From NCBI RefSeq assembly GCF_001456155.1, contig NZ_CP013293.1, positions 1,302,001 through 1,366,000 on the forward strand: a stretch of DNA of 64,000 nt, read 5' to 3'. The stretch comes from Chryseobacterium sp. IHB B 17019 (lineage in GTDB: Bacteria > Bacteroidota > Bacteroidia > Flavobacteriales > Weeksellaceae). Below the pieces are notes generated by a model, which saw nothing but the letters and a program-made list of their open reading frames with translations, was not told where the DNA came from and did not search any database. Shown piece after piece: positions 35,130 to 42,478 of this stretch. Each line of letters begins with the position of its first letter. The first letter of the stretch is position 1. A program made the translations under genes and the position numbers.

Positions 35130-35849
35130 ATGAAAAAACATTTATTAACTGTTGCTTTTTTACTCATTTGTGGGAAGAGCTTCTCACAGGTGGGTATTAA
35201 TACAGCGACCCCAACCAAGACATTGGATGTGAACGGAGAGATGAGAATACGCGTCCTCCCGAATGCAACTACCGGTAATTACAATCTGATCCTTACTGAT
35301 AATAATGGTAATATCAGTTCTGCAGATCTTGCAATATCACCCAATACTGTCGGCGATATTAAAAAGGGATTCCAGACCTCGGATCATGCGGGTTGGTATC
35401 TGCTGGACGGAAGGTTGCTCAGCGTATTACCCGCCAATGTGCAGACAGCAGCAGGCTCTATCGGTCTCTCAGGAAATCTTCCCAATGCAAGAGGTAAGTT
35501 TCTGAAAGCCAAAACAGGAGCAGAGGTACTTGGAAGTTCGGCGGGCAGCAATGTGAGAGTTCTTTCTCAGGCAAATCTTCCAAATTACAATTTTACAGGA
35601 ACAAGCTCTGTTGATGGCGCTCACAACCATACGTGGACGGATTTGTTTGATGGAGGACAAGCTCATGCCTTAGTAAGATCAAATAATGTCAATCAACAAT
35701 GGGCGCTGAATTATGAAGTGGGATTCAGCACGTCTACCAATGGTGCCCATACCCATTCTGTCAATGTAAGTTCTGAGGGTGGTTCTCAAAGCTTTTCCAT
35801 CATTCCGCAGAATATTACCGTAAACACATTTATATTTTTAGGAAATTAA
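35130..35849 (+). CDS. Secreted phage tail-collar/short-fibre-like protein, copy 1 of 3
   Basis: The 239-residue product has a signal peptide (ending near KSFSQ), then the VGINTATPTKTLDVNGEMRIRVLP segment that opens many flavobacterial surface proteins. Next is a tail-collar-like block (VGDIKKGFQTSDHAGWYLLDGRLLSVLP, GNLPNARGKFLKA). The receptor-tip-like C-terminus is rich in His-x-His pairs (GAHNHTW, NGAHTHSVNVSSEGGSQSFSIIPQNITVNTFIFLGN). In phage T4 gp12-type fibres such histidine pairs bind metal along a trimer axis. Two paralogues follow at 5-9 base spacing. It is probably an exported trimeric fibre; its function is unknown. No other phage structural genes are near. Confidence 0.78.
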   Translation: MKKHLLTVAFLLICGKSFSQVGINTATPTKTLDVNGEMRIRVLPNATTGNYNLILTDNNGNISSADLAISPNTVGDIKKGFQTSDHAGWYLLDGRLLSVLPANVQTAAGSIGLSGNLPNARGKFLKAKTGAEVLGSSAGSNVRVLSQANLPNYNFTGTSSVDGAHNHTWTDLFDGGQAHALVRSNNVNQQWALNYEVGFSTSTNGAHTHSVNVSSEGGSQSFSIIPQNITVNTFIFLGN

Positions 35850-35854
35850 AAATT

Positions 35855-36586
35855 ATGAAAAAATTAAGCTTAAAAAAATACAGTATAGCATTACTTATAG
35901 GAAGTGTAAGCTGTCTGCAGGCTCAAAATATAGGGATAAATACTCCCAATCCTACAAAGACACTGGATATAAACGGGGAATTAAGAATCAGGGTCCTTCC
36001 GCCGGGAAACAGTGGCCAGCAGATTATTGTCTCGGATCAGCTGGGAAATATCCTGAAAATGAATCTGCCCGCCGCACTTCCGCAGGTTGGAGATATTAAG
36101 GATGGCTATACCACTACAGATCATGAAGGCTGGTATTTATTAGACGGCAGGGCGCTCACTTCACTTTCATCTACTGCACAGACTAATGCCGCAACAATAG
36201 GTTTTACAGGTAGTCTGCCTAATTTTTCCGGGAAATATGCACGGACTGATGAAACAGGAACTTCTTTATCGACAGTAGGAGGAATTGCATCTCACAACCT
36301 TACAAAAGCCAATATGCCAAATTTTGCAATGACTGCAATTGCCGCATTAAATGGTGATCATAATCACGGAACTTCAGATATTCGTTTCGGGCAGCTCAAC
36401 CTGCCACCGTACGCAGGATTATGGGGATACACCGGCCCGATACAGCTCTTCGCAGAAGGCAAAAGCACTTCCACGTCGCTCAATCATACGCATACTGTAA
36501 GCTTAAATTCTAATGGAGGAGGACAGCCAATCAGCTTGTCTCCGGCTTATATTGCGCTAAACACTTTTGTCTATCTCGGAAATTAA
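35855..36586 (+). CDS. Secreted phage tail-collar/short-fibre-like protein, copy 2 of 3
   Basis: The 243-residue product repeats the plan of copy 1: a signal peptide (ending near CLQAQ), IGINTPNPTKTLDINGELRIRVLP, then VGDIKDGYTTTDHEGWYLLDGRALTSL, GSLPNFSGKYARTDETG, GDHNHGTSD and LNHTHTVSLNSNGGGQPISLSPAYIALNTFVYLGN. It begins 5 bases after copy 1. The central loop sequences differ most between copies, while the two ends are conserved. That is what one expects of fibres with a shared stem and a variable exposed part. Function is unknown. Confidence 0.78.
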   Translation: MKKLSLKKYSIALLIGSVSCLQAQNIGINTPNPTKTLDINGELRIRVLPPGNSGQQIIVSDQLGNILKMNLPAALPQVGDIKDGYTTTDHEGWYLLDGRALTSLSSTAQTNAATIGFTGSLPNFSGKYARTDETGTSLSTVGGIASHNLTKANMPNFAMTAIAALNGDHNHGTSDIRFGQLNLPPYAGLWGYTGPIQLFAEGKSTSTSLNHTHTVSLNSNGGGQPISLSPAYIALNTFVYLGN

Positions 36587-36595
36587 TTGCTGAAA

Positions 36596-37306
36596 ATGAA
36601 AAAATATATCTTAACTGTTATTTTAATAATATTATATAACAAAACACAGGCTCAGACCGGTATTAATACCAATACACCCACTAAAACAATGGATGTGAAC
36701 GGAGAAGTAAGAATAAGAGCAATTCCTGCAACTGGCTCAGCCGGAAAATCCATACTCACTTCAGATCCTGATGGTAATCTTTATAAGCTGGACAATATTG
36801 CTACCGGAAAAATTGGCGATGTTAAAAGCAGTTTAGCAGCGTCAGATCATAGCGGATGGTACCTTATGAATGGCAGGAATATATCGACATTACCAGTAAA
36901 TGCCCGGAACAATGCAATTGGCATAGGAATCAGTACGGCGATACCCAATGCGGCAGATCGTATGGTGAGAACAATTGCAGCGGGACAGACGGTGGGTACT
37001 CTCAGTGGAAGCAATTCGATTATATTAACACCAGCTAATATTCCGGCTTATACATTGGCGGCCGCAACACTGAATCCTTCAGGAGCGCATGCCCATTCGG
37101 TTACGGATTTTTATACGATTGCAAACGGATTTGGTATTGAAGCTGGTGCCGGATATTGGTTCAGCCTTACTTCAAGGGTTGTGACAACCGCAGTAAGCGG
37201 CAGCCACAATCACTCGGTAGCAGCTGCCACAGGAGGGTCCTCACAACCACTAAATATTTTACCCGAATATCTGGTAGTGAATACTTTTATTTATTTAGGA
37301 CAATAA
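36596..37306 (+). CDS. Secreted phage tail-collar/short-fibre-like protein, copy 3 of 3
   Basis: The 236-residue product starts at the ATG at 36596, which gives the signal peptide MKKYILTVILIILYNKTQAQ; an upstream TTG is not needed. It contains TGINTNTPTKTMDVNGEVRIRAIP, IGDVKSSLAASDHSGWYLMNGRNISTLP, SGAHAHSVTDF and SGSHNHSVAAATGGSSQPLNILPEYLVVNTFIYLGQ. It is the most divergent of the trio. A large inverted repeat follows 13 bases downstream and probably ends the transcript. The three genes almost certainly form one operon. Confidence 0.78.
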   Translation: MKKYILTVILIILYNKTQAQTGINTNTPTKTMDVNGEVRIRAIPATGSAGKSILTSDPDGNLYKLDNIATGKIGDVKSSLAASDHSGWYLMNGRNISTLPVNARNNAIGIGISTAIPNAADRMVRTIAAGQTVGTLSGSNSIILTPANIPAYTLAAATLNPSGAHAHSVTDFYTIANGFGIEAGAGYWFSLTSRVVTTAVSGSHNHSVAAATGGSSQPLNILPEYLVVNTFIYLGQ

Positions 37307-37319
37307 TTTTGCATTCCCA

Positions 37320-37415
37320 ATAACTACAGTTTAAGAGAAGCAGCCGGAGACATTCCTTAAAATAATATGCCTCAGTTAGTTCATCTTCTGGTTGTTTCTC
37401 TTAAACTGTAGTTAT
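37320..37415. repeat. 96-bp inverted repeat between convergent genes
   Basis: The arms are ATAACTACAGTTTAAGAGAA plus GCAGCC on the left (37320-37345) and the complement with AACAACC on the right (37390-37414). They are 25 bases each with two mismatches around a 44-base loop. Lying between two convergent genes, it could act as a bidirectional terminator. The 25-bp ends also look like those of a small mobile remnant. It is unlike the TTAACC family. Confidence 0.6.
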
Positions 37416-37433
37416 ATTTTATTCCCTTTTAAT

Positions 37434-39038
37434 TTAAACAAGATTTTTATCTGCTGTTTTTATTTCCAGAAGTTCTGTTATTTCCTTATCCTTAAGTTTA
37501 TCTTCATTCAAATATTTTATAAATAAAGAAGGGGTAAGCGTTGTCGCTTTTTTGAAAACGGTGGAAAATTTATTCAGTGAAGAGAATCCCGCTTCTTCGG
37601 CTAATGTGGCAATTTTATATTTTCTGTAAGTAGGATTATTTCTTAGCTTTTGAATGACATAATGTATCCTTAAAATATTAATATAATTATTAAAATCATT
37701 GTTTTTATAAGTATTAATAATATAAGACAGATACTTGCCGTTCGTTTCACAATATGTAGCTAAATAAGAAAGAGAAATATTGTTATCGGTATACATCTCT
37801 GATTCTTCGAACTTTTGTAGAAAAGACAATATTTTTTCCTCTGTCTCAGGAGGCATCATAGGCTGGGTGAGGGTTTTCACGGTGTCTTTACGGTCGTCTG
37901 TATTATCTTTTGTAAAAGATATTTCCGGTTTCTCATCCAAATCCCGGATAATTTTTTTAAAATGCTGAATGTTTAATTTTTGGATACGCCTGTACCTTAA
38001 AAATAATAGCAGTCCGGCCACGAATAACGCTGTAATTATCACAATAATAATGCTTTTGGAAGAGTCGCTTTTTTTTATTTGGGTATTTTCTTTATCAATT
38101 TTTGAATAAGATTTATTGACAAGAAACTGTACATTTTTTTGAAGTGTTTTCTTTACAGTGTCGTGCTTTTCCCTGGTTTTTACATAACCTTCAAGGTTTT
38201 TTGTGGCAGCATAATACTTTTCCGAGGTTTCATAAACTTCATTTTTAAGAGAAGGATTTTTAGATTGTTCAGTAATCCTAAGTGTAATATCAAGGTGCTT
38301 TTTTGCATTCTTAAGATCATTTTTCTGTAAGTACAGTAATGTAAAACCATTATGAATAAGTGCTGTACGATAATTTTCAGGAATATCTTTTGAAAGTTCT
38401 AATGCTTTTTCGTAATGATTAAATGATTCTTCGAAATCCCCGATGTGATAATAATTGTAGCCAAGAAGCTGTTCGTTGTCAATCGTCTGAACAAGCTTAT
38501 TAGCGGTTGTTTTTTCTAGATATTCTTCAGATTTTTTTAATTTCTGTATGGAATTCTTATACTCTTTTTTCTCAATATCATAATAAGCCATTTCCTGCAT
38601 CATCATTGCCATTGTGTTGTTCGCAACTTCCTGATTTGTAATTTCTTTACTGATAGCAAAACCCATTTCAGAATACGCCTTCGACTTATCATACAATCTT
38701 ACAAAACGGTATTGTGAAGCTAAAAAACCGTATACTCTGGCCTTCCAGATTGCGTTATCTGTCTTTTCGATAATTTTTTCAGACTTTAAAGCATAGAGTA
38801 ATGCCTTTTCAAATTCTGCGGTCTGCTGATAGAGAGTTGCCGTGAGCATTAAGCTTTTTGCCTGCAGTAGAGGAGTTTCCGAAATTGTGTACAATGAATC
38901 TGCAACCCGTAATGCTTTATTAAAATCTTTTTGTGAAGTTTCCAGAAAAGTTTTTGTGTAGATGGCATTAAAGGAGGCAAGATCCTGGGCATAAAAAATG
39001 GCACTAAAAAGTGTAAATAAGAGCGTGAAGAATTTCAT
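37434..39038 (-). CDS. TPR-containing, membrane-anchored AraC-type transcriptional regulator
   Basis: The 534-residue product has a signal sequence and about 280 residues of TPR helices (ALLYALKSEKIIEK, YNYYHIGDFEESFNHYEKALELSKDIP, TALIHNGFTLLYLQKNDLKNAKKHL). A transmembrane helix follows near 328-347 (SIIIVIITALFVAGLLLFLRYRR), then a cytoplasmic AraC helix-turn-helix domain near 420-515 (SLSYLATYCETNGKYLSYIINTYKNNDFNNYINILRIHYVIQKL, KIATLAEEAGFSSLNKFSTVFKKATTLTPSLF). This is a common Bacteroidota one-component design, sensing by the TPR half outside the membrane. Targets and signal are unknown. The convergent fibre-like genes and the DUF4142 gene are neighbours only. Confidence 0.88.
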   Translation of the reverse strand: MKFFTLLFTLFSAIFYAQDLASFNAIYTKTFLETSQKDFNKALRVADSLYTISETPLLQAKSLMLTATLYQQTAEFEKALLYALKSEKIIEKTDNAIWKARVYGFLASQYRFVRLYDKSKAYSEMGFAISKEITNQEVANNTMAMMMQEMAYYDIEKKEYKNSIQKLKKSEEYLEKTTANKLVQTIDNEQLLGYNYYHIGDFEESFNHYEKALELSKDIPENYRTALIHNGFTLLYLQKNDLKNAKKHLDITLRITEQSKNPSLKNEVYETSEKYYAATKNLEGYVKTREKHDTVKKTLQKNVQFLVNKSYSKIDKENTQIKKSDSSKSIIIVIITALFVAGLLLFLRYRRIQKLNIQHFKKIIRDLDEKPEISFTKDNTDDRKDTVKTLTQPMMPPETEEKILSFLQKFEESEMYTDNNISLSYLATYCETNGKYLSYIINTYKNNDFNNYINILRIHYVIQKLRNNPTYRKYKIATLAEEAGFSSLNKFSTVFKKATTLTPSLFIKYLNEDKLKDKEITELLEIKTADKNLV

Positions 39039-39336
39039 AGTTCCGTGAAAAATGACAAAGATAATGTGTTATTTTTATTGATAACTAAAGTGTGGTAGCC
39101 AATCGCGAACAATTTTTTGTGGTTTTGAGTTAATATCCAGCGCATTAAAACTGAACTTAAGCTCTGCCATATTAGGAGCTAGAGGAGATACTTCTATTAA
39201 ATTATTTATCAAGTTGGGAATTATATTGCATAATTCGGATTGTAATATATAAAACTTTGGCAAATAAATTGTTGCAGGTAGATGTAGCAATAATAGATTG
39301 TAATTTATCTTAACCTTTTAACTTAATATTAATATT

Positions 39337-39963
39337 ATGAAAAATTCAATTTTAGCAATTTTCGCGGCTGCTGCTTTAGTAGGCTGCAAAAAAAATGAAA
39401 CGACAGCTACCGACAATTCTGCAGACAGCCTTGCAACGGTATCAACAAGTGATTCTGCAACATCAGGGACAACTACTGATTCTGCTGCAACCGCGTCAAA
39501 TACCGATGCTACCGGTAAGACGGCTTCTTTAAGTGATCAGGACAAAAAATTTGCGGATGCTGCAGCAAAAGGAGGTTTGATGGAAGTGATGATGGGACAG
39601 CTTGCCGCCAGCAACGCCAGCAATGCAACTGTGAAAAAGTTAGGTGAAATGATGGTAAAAGATCACTCGAAAGCCAATGACGAGCTCAAAGCATGGGCTT
39701 CAACAGCAGGTTATACATTGCCTACGAGCCTGGATGCGGAAAAACAGAAAAAGTATGACGAGTTGAAAGCGAAAAAAGGAGAGGAGTTTGATCGTGCGTA
39801 TACTGATCTTATGGTGTCTGATCATAAAAAAGATATAGCTGAATTCAAAAAAGAAGCTTCGGACGGAACGGAAGCCTCGTTGAAATCTTTTGCAGGCAAA
39901 ACAGTTCCTACATTAGAACATCATTTGATGGAATCTGAAAAAGCAAAAGATGCAGTAAAATAG
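39337..39963 (+). CDS. DUF4142 lipoprotein
   Basis: The 208-residue product has a lipoprotein signal (LVGC, Cys17), a Ser/Thr/Ala-rich linker to about 65, and then a DUF4142 helical bundle. The bundle has DQDKKFADAAAKGGLMEVMMGQLAASNASNATVKKLGEMMVKDHSKANDELKAWA, a LMVSDHKKDIAEFKKEASDG block and TVPTLEHHL. DUF4142 is a ferritin-like four-helix family often found with stress and extracytoplasmic-function genes; its reaction is unknown. It is a single-gene unit with a terminator 25 bases downstream. The spacer upstream (39039-39336) shows no clear promoter element. Confidence 0.88.
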   Translation: MKNSILAIFAAAALVGCKKNETTATDNSADSLATVSTSDSATSGTTTDSAATASNTDATGKTASLSDQDKKFADAAAKGGLMEVMMGQLAASNASNATVKKLGEMMVKDHSKANDELKAWASTAGYTLPTSLDAEKQKKYDELKAKKGEEFDRAYTDLMVSDHKKDIAEFKKEASDGTEASLKSFAGKTVPTLEHHLMESEKAKDAVK

Positions 39964-39987
39964 CATATTAAGCGATTTTAACAAACA

Positions 39988-40014
39988 AAAAGCACCTTAA
40001 AAGGGTGCTTTTAT
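39988..40014 (+). terminator. Rho-independent terminator after the DUF4142 gene
   Basis: AAAGCACC pairs with GGGTGCTTT around TTAAAA and is followed by TATTG. It lies 25 bases after the stop codon. The spacer from here to 40271 is AT-rich; two TAnnTTTG matches (40052-40059 and 40129-40136) occur, but neither has a well-placed -33 partner. Confidence 0.75.
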
Positions 40015-40271
40015 TGTTATCGGGAAGTCATTTTTTTGGCCAGATCTATTCTAATTTTGGCTATAATATAATTAATACATTTTCACTATTTAGTGATTAT
40101 GATCATAAATCAATGATTTTGGATTTAATAGTTTTGCATTATAGAGCATATTTTATCGTATGCTTTATTACGGAATATCCAGCAGTTAGGATCATACAGC
40201 AGATCATAATAAAAGGTATACCGATACGAGGTTTAAAAAAAACAAAATTAACAATTAAAAATTATTTTATT

Positions 40272-41759
40272 ATGATCGGTACTATTACTTTCAATCATAG
40301 ATTTACGTTTTTATTCTTCATCCTATTATCATTTTCGATAAGGGCACAGGTAGGAATAAATACCGAAACACCCAATCCAAGCGCAGCCTTGGATGTGGCC
40401 TCTACCAACAAAGGGCTTTTGGCTCCCAGAATGACAACCGCTGAACGAACTGCAATTGTATCTCCGGCAGACGGACTCATGGTTTATGACACTACATTAA
40501 AGCTATTTTATTACTATTCCGGCGCTTCATCATCATGGACTCCCATGGGAGCGAATGTTACGGATCGTCTTAATTTCAAACTTGTGAGGTCTACCGATGC
40601 TTTGCATACCGTTTTAGCTTCAGAACTTGCTGCGGGTGGAGGAGCCAGATATGTTATGGATCCCAATACTTTATATGAAATCAATGGTCAGATTATTTTT
40701 GATTTGCCTGTAGATCTTAACAACTCATATATCCACGGCCAGGATACCAACAACGATATTCTCGTGAGAACTTCAGGTAACATTTTTGAAGGGGCAACAG
40801 GAGGAAGTATCAGAAATGTGACACTTATTGCATCAGCGGGAAGTGTTTTCAATCTTAACGGATCCGCAGCGCAGAACCTTATCTTCAGGGATTGTGTTGT
40901 AGCTAATTCCAATAATGTTGGGACTATTTCCGGTTTCGGACTGGTATTTTTGAGCATTATCCAGTTTTCCGGGAATACCAATGGTATTACTTATAATAAT
41001 ATCAATCAGTTATTGTTAAGCAACCTGGGATGGTTCGGAAATAACTCAGGGACGTATGAAAGATTAACCGGTACATTTACTTTAGTGGAAAAACAAGGTG
41101 GCTTCACCCAGGTAAACGGTTCTGCAATTGGTTTTGATGTATCTGCATCCGGGCTTACAATTACCGGTGATGCTGTAATGGAATCTGTTGTGTTCACAGG
41201 AACTAATACTACAGGATATGTAAAGAACTATACGGTAGGAACTTATTCAGGGTATAATTTCAACAATAGCTGGACGGTAAGATCGGCCGGATTACCAACC
41301 GAATCTGATACCAATGCAGTAGGGGATTTCTCGGTTGATTATGCAGTGGGAACCGGTATCGGGGTGAGTTTCAACAACAGTAATCCTAGTAATATTGTGA
41401 AAATTGGTACGGCAACTTCAGTTTCGACATCATCCAATTTATTCCGTTTTTCAACTGACGGAGTTCCTAACAGATTGAGATATTTAGGTAAAAAGAAACG
41501 TATTTTCCAGATCACAGGATCGGTTTCATTCCAGGTTCCTGCCACCGGGACTTACATTATTTATATTGCAAAAAACGGAACGGTTCTAAGTCAGTATAAA
41601 GTATACGGACGTGGATCTTCAACCAATGATATCGTGGTTTTACCAATAAACGGTACTACAGAACTTCTTAATAATGATTATATAGAAATATTCGCACAGC
41701 GATATTCAGGGTCTAATGGAGATATTGTTGTTCCTAACATGACTGTTACGATTAAATAA
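40272..41759 (+). CDS. Secreted tailspike-like beta-helix protein with VGINT N-terminus
   Basis: The start at 40272 gives a signal peptide (FFILLSFSIRAQ); the frame is open for 89 codons further upstream without a signal. The 495-residue product begins VGINTETPNPSAALDVASTNKGLLAPRMTTAERTAI, the usual flavobacterial surface/fibre opening. A long stretch of short strands follows (EINGQIIFDLPVDLNNSYIHGQ, GGSIRNVTLIASAGSVFNLNGSAAQNLIFRDCVV), as in right-handed beta-helices of phage tailspikes. It ends in a jelly-roll-like domain (FQITGSVSFQVPATGTYIIYIAKNGTVLSQYKVYG, IEIFAQRYSG). No catalytic residues are evident. It is likely an exported trimer. A terminator follows at 41837. Confidence 0.7.
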   Translation: MIGTITFNHRFTFLFFILLSFSIRAQVGINTETPNPSAALDVASTNKGLLAPRMTTAERTAIVSPADGLMVYDTTLKLFYYYSGASSSWTPMGANVTDRLNFKLVRSTDALHTVLASELAAGGGARYVMDPNTLYEINGQIIFDLPVDLNNSYIHGQDTNNDILVRTSGNIFEGATGGSIRNVTLIASAGSVFNLNGSAAQNLIFRDCVVANSNNVGTISGFGLVFLSIIQFSGNTNGITYNNINQLLLSNLGWFGNNSGTYERLTGTFTLVEKQGGFTQVNGSAIGFDVSASGLTITGDAVMESVVFTGTNTTGYVKNYTVGTYSGYNFNNSWTVRSAGLPTESDTNAVGDFSVDYAVGTGIGVSFNNSNPSNIVKIGTATSVSTSSNLFRFSTDGVPNRLRYLGKKKRIFQITGSVSFQVPATGTYIIYIAKNGTVLSQYKVYGRGSSTNDIVVLPINGTTELLNNDYIEIFAQRYSGSNGDIVVPNMTVTIK

Positions 41760-41836
41760 TATTCAAGCTAAATTTTTAGTGAAAATATATCTGTAAAATT
41801 CGATATTTCCCTCATTTGGCGAGAATATATGCCCAT

Positions 41837-41871
41837 AAAGACTTTAAATCTTTGTATTTAAAGTCTTTTTT
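41837..41871 (+). terminator. Rho-independent terminator after the tailspike-like gene
   Basis: AAAGACTTTAAAT and ATTTAAAGTCTTT pair around CTTTGT and are followed by TTTTTT. It is of the same stereotyped design as the terminators at 32368 and 60191. Confidence 0.85.
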
Positions 41872-41906
41872 CTTAAGCTAAAGTAAATTAATGGAGAGAA
41901 TTTAAA

Positions 41907-42188
41907 TCAATTAAGTTCTTTTGAAAAATTCCGGTTTTTGTTCATGTAAACACCTAAAATGGTATAAACAATATTATAATCTATCACCCGCCCCGAAAAA
42001 AGCTTAATATGAATTTCCTTGCGGAAAACCCCGAAATAAGATCTGTGTAAGGTGTGAATTATTTTTTCTTTGCCGGGATTTTCAGGAATTTCCAGTCCGT
42101 AAAGTTCTTTTATTTCGGAAGACAGCAGATCCGGAATCTCCCGTGGATAAGGAGAGGAACTGTTGTTCTCAGGTTTATTTTTTTCCAT
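41907..42188 (-). CDS. Hypothetical protein, 93 residues
   Basis: The product has a disordered Asn/Ser/Pro-rich first 25 residues and then a compact block (LYGLEIPENPGKEKIIHTLHRSYFGVFRKEIHIKLFSGRVIDYNIVYTILGVYMNKNRNF). It has no signal peptide and is mixed alpha/beta. No family is recognised. It is preceded by a palindromic hairpin (42225-42274) in its leader. It appears real because of composition and isolation from overlapping genes. Confidence 0.55.
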   Translation of the reverse strand: MEKNKPENNSSSPYPREIPDLLSSEIKELYGLEIPENPGKEKIIHTLHRSYFGVFRKEIHIKLFSGRVIDYNIVYTILGVYMNKNRNFSKELN

Positions 42189-42224
42189 CTTTAGTTTTTA
42201 GTTTTAATCGTATGTTTTTAATAA

Positions 42225-42274
42225 AAAATGGTTAAGTATATAACATTCATAAAGAAAAATAACTTAACCATTTT
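42225..42274. repeat. Perfect 13-bp palindrome in the leader of the 93-residue gene
   Basis: AAAATGGTTAAGT (42225-42237) and ACTTAACCATTTT (42262-42274) are perfect complements separated by 24 bases. The position is 37-86 bases upstream of the minus-strand start at 42188. It could be an operator or leader hairpin, or the end of the transcript from the gene ending at 42479. The remaining spacer to 42478 shows nothing else. Confidence 0.5.
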
Positions 42275-42478
42275 GAGGGAGGCATTCGCCGTCACTTGTG
42301 TTTCATTTGTATAAAAACTTACTATGCAAATATAAGATGGTTTTTAATGATTCAATAAATTATTTTATAGATATTTCTCTATTTCGTTATCAATATTTAT
42401 GTACAGTGCATATTCATTGAATTATAGCTGTAATTAATATGAAATAATTAATACGTATGAATGTTTTACTGTAAAAGT

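Noticed and set aside
39075..39290. 71-codon minus-strand frame upstream of the DUF4142 gene
   Set aside because: No protein family, no consistent start signal, and it covers the likely promoter region of DUF4142.
35130..41759. Fibre-like genes as part of a prophage, T6SS or contractile injection system
   Set aside because: Each product has a Sec signal peptide, and no sheath, tube, baseplate, ATPase or lysis gene is nearby.
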